DNA of 64,000 bases from Acinetobacter sp. (GTDB taxonomy: Bacteria; Pseudomonadota; Gammaproteobacteria; Pseudomonadales; Moraxellaceae), in contig JAITLL010000055.1 in the NCBI GenBank assembly GCA_031277915.1, positions 1-64,000 of the forward strand, in the 5' to 3' direction. The translations under genes were made by a program, and so were the position numbers. The notes beneath the pieces were generated by a model that did no database searches, was not told the origin of the DNA, and was given only the letters and a program-made list of their open reading frames with translations. Below, piece after piece: positions 46,169 through 55,058 of this stretch (position 1 is its first letter; every line of letters begins with the position of its first letter).

Positions 46169-47080
46169 AGCTTCCGCTTTGAGTTTTTTCACAGTTTTAA
46201 TCGCTTCTGTAGGATCAATATTATAAACATTATCTAAAGCTGGGTTTGCTTTAAAGCGTTTATAGCTCCAGTGATAGTGCTCTGGATATTTATGAATCAA
46301 TTGCTCGATTGCTTGATGAATGACATGGGTGCCATCATCAGCAGTGCCTTCATAGATTTTCTCATCCATAGGCTCAATATGCATCGTAAAGCCTTCATTT
46401 TCATTACGAATTGCATAAAGGAATAAGGCTTTAGCTTTAGTTTTTTGGATGAGTTTTGCACTTAAATTACTTGATGCAAGTGGAACACCAAAGTAGTTCA
46501 CCATATCCCCGCCAGCAGTAGGAGTGTGATCCGGTAAAATAACTGTAGTTTGACCTTGTTTTAATGCTTTGAAAATCTGTCTTACGCCACTTTCATCGGT
46601 TGGGACTAGATTCGCTTGTTCACGGCTGCGGGCTTCACGCACAAAACGGTCGGCATCAGCATTTTTCACTGGTTTATATAAAATTGTCATTGATGTGGAC
46701 TGGGCACACCATGAGTTCATGACTTCCCATGTCCCAAAATGTGGAACAACAAGTACAACGCCTTTTTTTTCAGCTAATGCATCATGAAAATATTGTTCAC
46801 CTTCTATACGATGAATGCGAGCGATGTTTTCTTGATTCGATGAACCCCAAATACTTAAAAACTCAAAATATGAGGTTAGTTCATTTCGTATCGCCTTTTC
46901 TGTAATTGCTATACGTTGTTGTGGTGTTAAATGGGGTAGAGCAATTCTTAAATTAAGTTCTATAGTTTTAGATGTTTTAGTAATTTTTAAAGTGTTGACG
47001 ATTCCTGCCAATAGACGAGCAATGGAACGCCCAAATTGAATAGGTAAGCGGCTAAATGTTTTGAGTAGTTGATAGTTCAT
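46121..47080 (-). CDS. Lipid A lauroyl/myristoyl acyltransferase family protein (LpxL/LpxM-like)
   Basis: 319 residues from the ATG at 47080 (MNYQLLKTFSRLPIQFGRSI); a longer frame from 47104 adds eight. The LPLAT catalytic motif HxxxxE is VVPHFGTWEVMNSW, and LPDHTPTAGGDMVNYFGVPL is the second conserved block. The C-terminal YHWSYKRFKANP is typical of LpxL/LpxM. Such enzymes add secondary acyl chains to lipid A at the inner membrane. Whether this is LpxL or LpxM cannot be decided from the sequence alone. The C-terminal about 15 residues overlap the end of comEC on the other strand. Confidence 0.85.
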   Translation of the reverse strand: MNYQLLKTFSRLPIQFGRSIARLLAGIVNTLKITKTSKTIELNLRIALPHLTPQQRIAITEKAIRNELTSYFEFLSIWGSSNQENIARIHRIEGEQYFHDALAEKKGVVLVVPHFGTWEVMNSWCAQSTSMTILYKPVKNADADRFVREARSREQANLVPTDESGVRQIFKALKQGQTTVILPDHTPTAGGDMVNYFGVPLASSNLSAKLIQKTKAKALFLYAIRNENEGFTMHIEPMDEKIYEGTADDGTHVIHQAIEQLIHKYPEHYHWSYKRFKANPALDNVYNIDPTEAIKTVKKLKAEALENSTQPESLKTSVM

Positions 47081-47235
47081 GCTTTTTGAATCTGGTCTAG
47101 GCATCTATAGCAGTAAGGGGGAAACAACAAGTAAAAAAGACAAAAATATTATAAATGAAATCATATTATTTAGACAGTTTTTATCAAATCAACGTATATA
47201 ATGACATCATTTCGATTGATTTGGATTGGAATTTT

Positions 47236-48252
47236 ATGTCCGATTGGCCACCAAAACCACAAAATGAACCTATAACCTCTAAACAGAATGGACCAGAATG
47301 GCAGATCCTTGAGAAGGCTGTACTTGCTTCTGTAGAAGAACAACGCCGTAGTCGTCGCTGGGGGATATTCTTTAAAACACTTACTTTTATTTATCTATTA
47401 TTCATTCTTGTATTAATGGGTAAAGGTTGTTCAACCAGTAAAGATGATTCTAAAGCGAGTAGCAGCAGTGCTCATCTTGCAGTAGTTGATATTGTTGGAA
47501 CTATTGATGCTTCAAGTAATCAGGCTGTAAATAGTGAAGATACCAATAAAGCGCTTAAACGTGCTTTTGAGGCCTCAAATAGTAAAGCAATTGCACTTAA
47601 TATTAACTCACCAGGTGGTTCTCCTGTTCAATCTGATGAAATTTGGCAAGAAATTCGCTATTTGAAAAAAGAACATCCTGATAAGAAAGTCTATGCAGTA
47701 ATTGGAGATATGGGAGCTTCTGGCGCTTATTATATTGCTTCTGCTGCCGATGAAATTATTGTGAACCCATCAAGTTTGGTTGGTTCAATTGGTGTCATTA
47801 TGCCGAATTATGGCATCACTGGTTTAGCTCAGAAACTCGGAATTGAAGACCGTACTTTAACAGCGGGAACCAATAAAGACATTTTAAGTATGACAAAACC
47901 AGTTAATCCTGTACAAAGAGAGCATGTTCAATCTGTACTCGATAACGTCCATACTCACTTTATCAATGCCGTGAAAGAAGGGCGTGGTAAACGCTTGAAA
48001 TCTAATGATCCTGCTATTTTCTCTGGTCTGTTCTGGACAGGCGAACAAGCAATCCAGTTAGGTGTTGCTGACCGTTCAGGTAACATTACGAGCTTGATGC
48101 GTGAACTGAAGCTTGATAATAAAGTTGACTACACAGTTGGCCGTAATCCATTACAGTCCATTCTAGGTCGAATGGGAGCAGAAATGGGTAAAGGTTTAAG
48201 TGAGTCAGTTGCTCAACGTTTAGAGATGAGTCAGGATGCTAAGCTACAATAA
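47236..48252 (+). CDS. S49 family signal peptide peptidase (SppA-like)
   Basis: 338 residues from the ATG at 47236 (MSDWPPKPQNEP); an upstream frame from 47155 adds 27 residues without family likeness. A cytoplasmic N-terminus precedes one transmembrane helix (about 50-70, FFKTLTFIYLLFILVLMG), then a single S49 domain: LNINSPGGSPVQSDEI, catalytic Ser in GDMGASGAYYIASAAD, and LVGSIGVIMPNYG. At this size it resembles the short, one-domain SppA type. It digests signal peptides or membrane protein fragments in the inner membrane. Confidence 0.87.
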   Translation: MSDWPPKPQNEPITSKQNGPEWQILEKAVLASVEEQRRSRRWGIFFKTLTFIYLLFILVLMGKGCSTSKDDSKASSSSAHLAVVDIVGTIDASSNQAVNSEDTNKALKRAFEASNSKAIALNINSPGGSPVQSDEIWQEIRYLKKEHPDKKVYAVIGDMGASGAYYIASAADEIIVNPSSLVGSIGVIMPNYGITGLAQKLGIEDRTLTAGTNKDILSMTKPVNPVQREHVQSVLDNVHTHFINAVKEGRGKRLKSNDPAIFSGLFWTGEQAIQLGVADRSGNITSLMRELKLDNKVDYTVGRNPLQSILGRMGAEMGKGLSESVAQRLEMSQDAKLQ

Positions 48253-48271
48253 TTTAGATTAGGATAACGGT

Positions 48272-49081
48272 ATGTCAGTAAAACCACTTATACACTTTGC
48301 GCATGCCAATGGCGTGCCTTCTATGGTGTATCAAAAGTTGTTTGATCAATTAAAAGATGAGTATGAAGTCATTTATGTTCCACTCATTGGACCTGACAAA
48401 CGTTATCCGATTACCAATCATTGGCCCTTTTTGGTTGATCAGGTAATTGATAGCATTGTACAAAAAGCGAAAGGTCGTAAGGTGATTGGGCTTGGCCATT
48501 CATTGGGTTCAGTTTTAACCTTAATGGCATCCTTTAAACGTCCCGAGCTTTTCTCACAAGTGATTATGTTAGATCCGCCCCTTATTTTGGGTAGATATTC
48601 ATTTGCTTTTCATATGGCAAAAGTGTTTAAACCTAAAATAGTTGATGATATGACACCGGCAGGTTTATCTGCACGTCGTCGTGAGCATTGGGAGTCACGT
48701 GAGCAAGCTGCTTCTTTGTTACGTCCAAAAGGTTTTTATAAAGACTTTGATGAGGACTGTTTTCAAGCCTACATTGATTATGCTTTGAAAGAAGACTCAG
48801 TTCGTGGTGGTGTGACTTTAACTATTTCTCGTGAAGATGAAGTTGCTATTTTCCGTAAAAATCCTTCTTGGTGGTGGCTACCCATGCCAAAACCAAAAAT
48901 GCCTGTACATCTCGTTGTGGGGAAAGAGAGTGCCTTTTTAAAAAGAGGGTTTCCGCAAATGGCAAAGCGTAAAATGGGAATTCCATTTAGCGTGGTTGAA
49001 GGAGGGCATATGTTCCCTCTAGAGCATCCAATTGAAACAGTGAATTATATTAAGAAGCTCATTCATACCAATTCGCACTAA
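48272..49081 (+). CDS. Alpha/beta hydrolase
   Basis: 269 residues. The nucleophile elbow GLGHSLGSVLTLMASF has Ser at about 79; the acid is likely in LVVGKESAFLKR-region and the His in VEGGHMFPLEHP near 248. The N-terminal HFAHANGVPSMVYQKLFDQL is typical of a group of hydrolases in Pseudomonadales. The substrate is unknown. It follows the S49 peptidase gene after 19 bases and is probably co-transcribed with it. A palindromic terminator follows. Confidence 0.85.
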   Translation: MSVKPLIHFAHANGVPSMVYQKLFDQLKDEYEVIYVPLIGPDKRYPITNHWPFLVDQVIDSIVQKAKGRKVIGLGHSLGSVLTLMASFKRPELFSQVIMLDPPLILGRYSFAFHMAKVFKPKIVDDMTPAGLSARRREHWESREQAASLLRPKGFYKDFDEDCFQAYIDYALKEDSVRGGVTLTISREDEVAIFRKNPSWWWLPMPKPKMPVHLVVGKESAFLKRGFPQMAKRKMGIPFSVVEGGHMFPLEHPIETVNYIKKLIHTNSH

Positions 49082-49094
49082 TAAGTTTTTAATA

Positions 49095-49122
49095 AAAAAG
49101 GACATGCATGCATGTCCTTTTT
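49095..49122. terminator. Bidirectional intrinsic terminator
   Basis: GGACATGCATGCATGTCC (49100-49117) is a perfect palindrome flanked by A and T runs, placed between the convergent hydrolase and purN genes. Confidence 0.93.
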
Positions 49123-49143
49123 CAATTTACGTTGAGCAAACTC

Positions 49144-49773
49144 TTACCAAGCAGCGAAACGAATAGGGTGTTCAAGAATTTGATTACGGAAATAGGCCTG
49201 TCCATTTTTCCATGTAAGCTGGCCATTGCATAACCATTCTGCAACTTGTGGGTAAATAAAATGCTCAAGTTTATGTACACGTTCAGCCAATGTGGCAACG
49301 TTATCATGTTCTTTAACTTGAATTGCTGATTGAGCAATTGCTTGTCCAGCATCAAGTTCAGAAGTCACAAAGTGAACTGTACAACCATGTAATTGATCAC
49401 CCGTATTTAATACACGCTGGTGTGTATTAACACCTTTATAAGCAGGTAATAACGACGGATGGATATTAAGCATTTTACCTTGCCATTTATCGACAAAGTT
49501 TGCAGTTAAAATACGCATAAAGCCAGCTAAAATAACAATATCAGCTTGCCAAAACATAAGTTGCTGATGCATAGCTTCATCAAAATCTTCACGACTAGGA
49601 AAGTCTTTATGAGAGATTACTGCTGTAGCAATATTGGCATTTTGAGCACGCTCTAAAGCATAAGCATCAGCTTTATTGGACAATACACCTACAATTTGCC
49701 CTGATAGACGTGCATCTATCAAGGCCTGTAAGTTACTGCCGTTCCCAGAGACTAGAACAGCAATTTTCATCAT
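49144..49773 (-). CDS. purN: Phosphoribosylglycinamide formyltransferase PurN
   Basis: 209 residues. Converts GAR to formyl-GAR with 10-formyltetrahydrofolate in purine synthesis. The phosphate loop [16 protein letters not shown], the catalytic Asn-His-Asp set in [18 protein letters not shown] and [18 protein letters not shown] are intact. The first of two adjacent ATG codons overlaps the stop of purM, so purM and purN are translationally coupled, as in E. coli. Confidence 0.97.
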   Translation of the reverse strand: MMKIAVLVSGNGSNLQALIDARLSGQIVGVLSNKADAYALERAQNANIATAVISHKDFPSREDFDEAMHQQLMFWQADIVILAGFMRILTANFVDKWQGKMLNIHPSLLPAYKGVNTHQRVLNTGDQLHGCTVHFVTSELDAGQAIAQSAIQVKEHDNVATLAERVHKLEHFIYPQVAEWLCNGQLTWKNGQAYFRNQILEHPIRFAAW

Positions 49774-50840
49774 TCAAAGATCACACGAATTTTTTCGTCT
49801 GCACCTTCCACTGATTCAGCATTTTCTTGAATATGTCCGATTTTCCAAGCTTTTTCACCTTGAGCATTAAGCACTTCAATTGCTTTTTCTGCATCATTTG
49901 CATCAACAGCAATGACCATACCAACACCACAGTTAAAGGTACGGTACATTTCAAAACGTTCTACATTGCCTTCACGTTGTAGAAGTTTGAATAATTCTGG
50001 CCATTCCCAAGAAGCTTCATTAATCACACCTTGAGCGCCATTTGGTAATACGCGTGGTAAGTTACCCGGTAAACCACCACCAGTGATGTGTGCCATAGCG
50101 TGTACATCAACTTGTTTGCAAAGCTCAAGAACTGGTTTTACATAAATACGTGTCGGTTCCATTGCAACATCTGCAAGAGGGCGGCCGTCAATCACTTGAG
50201 TTAAGTCTACATTTTTAACATCTAAGATTTTACGTAATAATGAATAACCATTTGAGTGAGCACCACTTGATGCAACACCAATAAGTACGTCACCCGATTT
50301 TACTTTAGAGCCATCAATAATTTTGCTTTGCTCAACAACACCTACTGCAAAACCAGCAAGATCGTAATCTTCGCCTTCATACATACCAGGCATTTCAGCT
50401 GTTTCACCACCTACAAGTGCACAACCTGCAAGTTCACAACCTTTACCGATACCACTAACTACATTGGCAGCTACTTCTACATTTAAGTGACCAGTAGCAT
50501 AATAATCGAGGAAGAATAATGGTTCTGCACCACAAACTAAAAGATCGTTTACACACATAGCGACAAGATCTTGGCCGATTGTGTCATGACGATTAAGGTT
50601 AAGTGCCAAACGTAATTTAGTACCTACGCCGTCAGTTCCAGAAACCAAAACAGGTTCTTCGTAACCTTTAGGAATTTTGCATAGTGCACCAAAGCCACCA
50701 AGTCCGCCCATGACTTCTGGACGAGTTGTACGTTTAGCGACTGACTTGATGCGATCGACCAGTGCGTCGCCCGCTTCAATGTCAACACCCGCATCTTTGT
50801 AGCTTAAACCGGTATTTGGGGTAGAAGTTGAGTTGCTCAT
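49770..50840 (-). CDS. purM: Phosphoribosylformylglycinamidine cyclo-ligase PurM
   Basis: 356 residues, family length. ATP-dependent AIR synthetase of purine synthesis. Motifs: [53 protein letters not shown] and [18 protein letters not shown]. Followed without gap by purN and divergent from the PerM-type permease gene, from which it is separated by about 135 bases. No PurR operator was recognised. Confidence 0.97.
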   Translation of the reverse strand: MSNSTSTPNTGLSYKDAGVDIEAGDALVDRIKSVAKRTTRPEVMGGLGGFGALCKIPKGYEEPVLVSGTDGVGTKLRLALNLNRHDTIGQDLVAMCVNDLLVCGAEPLFFLDYYATGHLNVEVAANVVSGIGKGCELAGCALVGGETAEMPGMYEGEDYDLAGFAVGVVEQSKIIDGSKVKSGDVLIGVASSGAHSNGYSLLRKILDVKNVDLTQVIDGRPLADVAMEPTRIYVKPVLELCKQVDVHAMAHITGGGLPGNLPRVLPNGAQGVINEASWEWPELFKLLQREGNVERFEMYRTFNCGVGMVIAVDANDAEKAIEVLNAQGEKAWKIGHIQENAESVEGADEKIRVIFE

Positions 50841-50975
50841 AAATGAAGTCTCCGCATTGGCGGCAGATTATAACCTGAATATACGAAACTCTTATGGTAT
50901 TTATGCTCGAAAATGCTATCTTTAATAAAAATATTTTTCCATTTATAACGATTAAACCAAAAAAGGCTAGATTTT

Positions 50976-52169
50976 ATGCAAGATCGTATACTGCGCCGTA
51001 TTTTCTTACTCGCAGGTATTGTATTGCTGGTATGGGTATTATATTTGCTCAAGCCTGTGGTCATTCCATTTGTTGGTGCTTTTTTTCTGGCTTATTTATT
51101 TAGTCCACTTGTCGAAGTTCTGGTAAAAATGAAATTACCTCGCTGGTTGGCCATTGGCATTGTTTTTATCGGTATAGGTGTAACTTTAACCGTTGCATTA
51201 TGGTATTTGGTTCCACTTATCTGGAAACAGCTTGTTTATGCTCGAGATAGTATTCCGGCTGGAATTCATTGGATTAATGCAGAGCTATTGCCATGGATTT
51301 CTTCGACATTCCATGTTCAACAAATGGAAATTGATACCGATCAAATGTCTAAAGCAGTCATGGACTATGTCCAGACAAATTACAGTGCCGATAGTATTCA
51401 AGCTGTTTTATTAAAGCTCGCACAATCAGGTCTAAACTTTATTCAGATTGGTGGGACAATAGTTTTAATTCCAATTATTGCTTTTTATTTTTTATTAGAC
51501 TGGGACCGTATGTTACAGAACTTACGTCGTCTCATTCCACGGCCATATGAAGTTACTACCTTGCAAATCGTTCGTGAATGCCATAGCGTTTTAGGAGCAT
51601 TTGTTAAAGGTCAGTTCCTCGTGATGCTCTTACTCGGTGTGGTCTATGCTGTAGGTCTACAGTTAATTGGGTTAGAGGTCGGATTGATTATTGGTATGGT
51701 GGCTGGTCTTGCCAGTATTATTCCTTATTTAGGATTTGCGGTCGGAATTATTGCAGCGGTTATTGCAAGTTTGTTCCAGTTTGGACTGGACTGGACGCAC
51801 TTATTACTCGTTGGTGTGGTATTTATGATTGGCCAAGCGATAGAGGGCTATATTCTACAGCCATTTCTACTCGGTGATAAAATTGGTCTTTCGCCTGTTG
51901 CAGTTGTATTTGCCGTGTTGGCTGGTGCACAACTGGCTGGTTTCCTAGGAATGCTCATCGCATTACCAGTGGCAGCAGTGATTGTAGTGCTCTTAAAACA
52001 TTTAAGAGAAAACTACGAAAAGAGTTCATTATATGCACCATCTTCTACATTAGTGATCCAAGAGGGCAATATCGAGCAAATTCATATAGAAACTGAAGAT
52101 ACTAAACTTGATCTTGAAGTTAAAAAACAGCAAGATACAGATATCCCGAATCGTTCAGATCAGAAATAA
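50976..52169 (+). CDS. AI-2E/PerM family membrane protein
   Basis: 397 residues with about eight membrane helices. The N-terminal RRIFLLAGIVLLVWVLYLLK and VVIPFVGAFFLAYLFSPLVE, the soluble loop (about 95-145), FLLDWDRMLQNLRRLIPRP and the C-terminal EGYILQPFLLGDKIGLSPVA are typical of this family (E. coli PerM, TqsA). Roles range from signal export to ion or antiporter functions; none is assigned here. The soluble C-terminal tail is acidic. The hda gene follows after 20 bases, a frequent arrangement (perM-hda). Confidence 0.9.
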   Translation: MQDRILRRIFLLAGIVLLVWVLYLLKPVVIPFVGAFFLAYLFSPLVEVLVKMKLPRWLAIGIVFIGIGVTLTVALWYLVPLIWKQLVYARDSIPAGIHWINAELLPWISSTFHVQQMEIDTDQMSKAVMDYVQTNYSADSIQAVLLKLAQSGLNFIQIGGTIVLIPIIAFYFLLDWDRMLQNLRRLIPRPYEVTTLQIVRECHSVLGAFVKGQFLVMLLLGVVYAVGLQLIGLEVGLIIGMVAGLASIIPYLGFAVGIIAAVIASLFQFGLDWTHLLLVGVVFMIGQAIEGYILQPFLLGDKIGLSPVAVVFAVLAGAQLAGFLGMLIALPVAAVIVVLLKHLRENYEKSSLYAPSSTLVIQEGNIEQIHIETEDTKLDLEVKKQQDTDIPNRSDQK

Positions 52170-52189
52170 TTTCAAGGTCAATTCATTAT

Positions 52190-52888
52190 ATGCGTCAACT
52201 CCAATTGGATATAGAACCTCAACTTGATGCTCGAATCAGTGATTTTTCGGGACCAGGTTGGGGGCATGTCGTTGATGCAGTGCGCCAACTACATGCCGGT
52301 CTAGTAAATAGATTTTATATCTATGGTGGAGCAGGAACAGGAAAGAGCCATTTACTTTCAGCGATTTGTGATTCTTATTTGGAAGTTGGTAAGTCTGCTA
52401 TTAAAGTTTCGTTGCTTGAACTTCTTGATGCACCTATTGAGGCAATTACTTGCTTAGAGCATTATGATCTTGTTGCTTTAGATGATATTGAGTCTATTAG
52501 TGGTGTACCTCATTGGCAAAAAGCCGTTTTTCATTTAATGAATAACCATGAAGGGCAACTTGTATTTTCTTCACGCGTTGCTCCGATTGAGTTAAAACTG
52601 GAATTACCAGATTTACAATCACGTCTCACGCAAGCGGTGAGTGTAAAAGTGCCCAGTGGAAGTTTATATGCCGACCGATATGCTTTAGTGACTTCTGTAA
52701 TGAGTAGACGTGGTATCCATTTCGATCAGCAAATTGTAGATTATTTACTTTTGCATGGACCTCATCAAGCTTCTGTATTATTACAGACTGTGGCTCGATT
52801 AGAGAAACTTCTTAAAGGTGAGAAGACCAAGCTTTCAAACGCAACTTTAAGACAAATCTATGCTTTAATTGATGAATATCAACAATAA
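52190..52888 (+). CDS. hda: DnaA regulatory inactivator Hda
   Basis: 232 residues, DnaA-like AAA+ domain without the DNA-binding domain. It begins MRQLQLDIEPQLDARISDF, close to the clamp-binding peptide of Hda (QLxLxF-like). Walker A is YGGAGTGKSHLLSAI, Walker B is LVALDDIESISG, and sensor 2 is in SVLLQTVARLEK. With the DNA-loaded sliding clamp it stimulates ATP hydrolysis by DnaA and limits re-initiation. Encoded just downstream of the PerM-type permease. Confidence 0.92.
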   Translation: MRQLQLDIEPQLDARISDFSGPGWGHVVDAVRQLHAGLVNRFYIYGGAGTGKSHLLSAICDSYLEVGKSAIKVSLLELLDAPIEAITCLEHYDLVALDDIESISGVPHWQKAVFHLMNNHEGQLVFSSRVAPIELKLELPDLQSRLTQAVSVKVPSGSLYADRYALVTSVMSRRGIHFDQQIVDYLLLHGPHQASVLLQTVARLEKLLKGEKTKLSNATLRQIYALIDEYQQ

Positions 52889-53195
52889 AAAAAATTAATC
52901 TTTAGCTTAATCCAGCGCTTTACTATAAAAAATATTCATCTATTAACTATTTATAATTTAAATTCTAAAGTGCACTACTAAATTTTTAGATAAGTAAAAA
53001 TTGCATATATTAATAGATGTTTAATTGAGCAATGATTTATAAAGCTGCTTATCTAAAATGACGCTATAGACCGATCAAAACATCTTGAGAAATTCCGTTT
53101 CCTGTGACAAAGTACGCACAAAGGATGCGTTTGCAAAAGTAAAAACTTTGCAATATTGACAAAGAAAAATGAAAAAAATAGGTAAGGAGAAGGGT
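52889..53195. other. Intergenic leader upstream of the CSLREA gene pair
   Basis: About 305 AT-rich bases. The last part has two adjacent inverted repeats, ACGCA/TGCGT (53114-53118/53126-53130) and TTGCAAAAGT/ACTTTGCAA (53131-53140/53145-53153, one-base bulge), followed by AAGGAG before the preferred start. No terminator for hda was recognised. Confidence 0.5.
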
Positions 53196-55043
53196 ATGCT
53201 CAAACGGAGCATTGCTTTTGCATTATTGGCTGTTGCTGGGCACGCTTATTCTGCTGATATTCAGGTTACAACTACAACTGATGAAAACGTCGATAATACC
53301 GTCTGCTCATTACGTGAGGCTGTAGAACTTATAAATAGACGTAACTCAAGTGATTCTACCGTTGTTGCTTCTGTAAAAGATGGTTATCACGGCTGTGTGA
53401 GTAGTGACTCAAACAATATTATTTTGCAGCGTGATAAAGAATATACATTAAATAGCAAAATAACGATCACTGCTCCTCTTACTATTAGTACCGCAAAAAA
53501 TGATTCTACTATAGTTGATACTGATCAGCCTGGTTCTCATAACGCGACAATAAAAATGGTGGGCACAGATCAGCTATTTAAAATTGATGATGGTAGTGTA
53601 GAAAAAGCATCATTTGCTGTGACATTGAGTGACCTTAACCTACAAGGTGCAGGTTCAAACTCTAATGTTTTAACAGGTGGCCTAATTTTAAACCATGAAA
53701 AACTCACTATTCAGAACTCGCGATTGATCGGTGGTTATGCAAATCAGGGTGGGGCAATTTACAACCAGGGGTTCTTATCTAAAACTGGGCAAACTGCTGG
53801 CTTTGTAAATATTATAAATAGCTTGATTCAAAACAATAAAGCTACCCAAGGTGGTGTTATTTATAGTGAGCAACCTTTATATCTCGTGACACAATCTGTA
53901 ATACGCGATAATGAAGTTTCCTCGGCAGATGGTGCGCTATTTTATGGTGCAACAAAATTTGATGATGAAAGTACTGGCGGCTACTTAAGTATACGTGCCA
54001 TAGGTTTTAGTAACAGTACATTCTTCCATAACAAGGTAGGTTTTATTGCAAACATTAAAGATGGGATGTTTGTTAATAATATTACAATGATCAAAAATGC
54101 GGCAGGCTTGTTCCTTGATGCTCCACAGGGAAATGCTTCTGTTTCTAACAGTATTTTGGTTGGTAACACTGCTAACTGTACTGCAAATACAAATGATCAA
54201 ACCATTGTGCAAAGTAATTTAGTTACCTCTGACTGTAATCGGAATGCTTCTGTAAAACTTCCTAACATCCTCCTTCCTGCGAGTGAAAAGTTAATTGCTG
54301 GTGATAGCGATGAGGGTGTATGTGATGTAACTGCAAAAGATGGCTTGTTATGTCCATTTAATACACCAAAAGATAGCTTCTTAGGTTTCTTTAAGCCACG
54401 GTTACTCGAGAGCTACAATACTTTAGCGGATTCTTTAATTATTAATAAAGGCCGCCTATATAGTGATGGTTCTTCAATTGGTTTGGCAAGTTGTGAGAAA
54501 CTTGACCAGCGCGGAAAAAACCGTAGTGGTTATGATGAGCTGTGTGACTTAGGGGCAATTGAATATATTTTAAATAATGAAATTGCGACTGTTGGGCAGG
54601 ATATTAAATATGGGCAAGTAGCAAAATTTAATATTTTAAACTCTTTAAGTGAAGCAGATTTGGTCACACCAGCCACATGTAAGCGTTTATTTGGTGATCG
54701 TCCAGATGGAACTGAATGGCAACCTGGTTGTTTGAAAATAAAACAAAGTACAGATACGCCAATTTCTAAAGGTAGTGTAACGATAGACCAAAATGGAAAT
54801 GTTGTTTACACACCAAATGGAAACTGGCATGGCGCGGATATATTTAGTATTCAAGTTGTTACGAGTGTATCTAGATTCAATGATGGTACCGATTTCCAAT
54901 ATGTATCTATTCCAGCAACTGTAGTCCAAGAGCCTTTATCTGGTATTGAAAATAAGTCTGTGAGCACAGGTGGTGGAAGTGTAGGTGGTGGTTTAATTTT
55001 AGGGCTATTAGGATTAATTGCCTTACGCCGTTTCAAGTCATAA
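53196..55043 (+). CDS. rbtA: CSLREA domain protein with GlyGly-CTERM signal (rhombotarget-type)
   Basis: 615 residues. The ATG at 53196 has AAGGAG seven bases upstream, better than the longer frame from 53169. Layout: signal peptide (1-19), CSLREA motif ([13 protein letters not shown], Cys37), a beta-helix-like region with GGAIYNQG and repeated Asn-rich turns (about 140-340), a Cys-containing region, a domain with [21 protein letters not shown], and a C-terminal sorting signal: Gly-rich ([10 protein letters not shown]), one hydrophobic helix, then Arg-Arg-Phe-Lys. GlyGly-CTERM proteins are cut by rhombosortase and, in Vibrio, exported by type II secretion. The name rests on the rhombotarget A family of Acinetobacter. 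Six bases separate it from the second such gene. Confidence 0.82.
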   Translation: MLKRSIAFALLAVAGHAYSADIQVTTTTDENVDNTVCSLREAVELINRRNSSDSTVVASVKDGYHGCVSSDSNNIILQRDKEYTLNSKITITAPLTISTAKNDSTIVDTDQPGSHNATIKMVGTDQLFKIDDGSVEKASFAVTLSDLNLQGAGSNSNVLTGGLILNHEKLTIQNSRLIGGYANQGGAIYNQGFLSKTGQTAGFVNIINSLIQNNKATQGGVIYSEQPLYLVTQSVIRDNEVSSADGALFYGATKFDDESTGGYLSIRAIGFSNSTFFHNKVGFIANIKDGMFVNNITMIKNAAGLFLDAPQGNASVSNSILVGNTANCTANTNDQTIVQSNLVTSDCNRNASVKLPNILLPASEKLIAGDSDEGVCDVTAKDGLLCPFNTPKDSFLGFFKPRLLESYNTLADSLIINKGRLYSDGSSIGLASCEKLDQRGKNRSGYDELCDLGAIEYILNNEIATVGQDIKYGQVAKFNILNSLSEADLVTPATCKRLFGDRPDGTEWQPGCLKIKQSTDTPISKGSVTIDQNGNVVYTPNGNWHGADIFSIQVVTSVSRFNDGTDFQYVSIPATVVQEPLSGIENKSVSTGGGSVGGGLILGLLGLIALRRFKS

Positions 55044-55058
55044 TCAGGGATGAGGACT

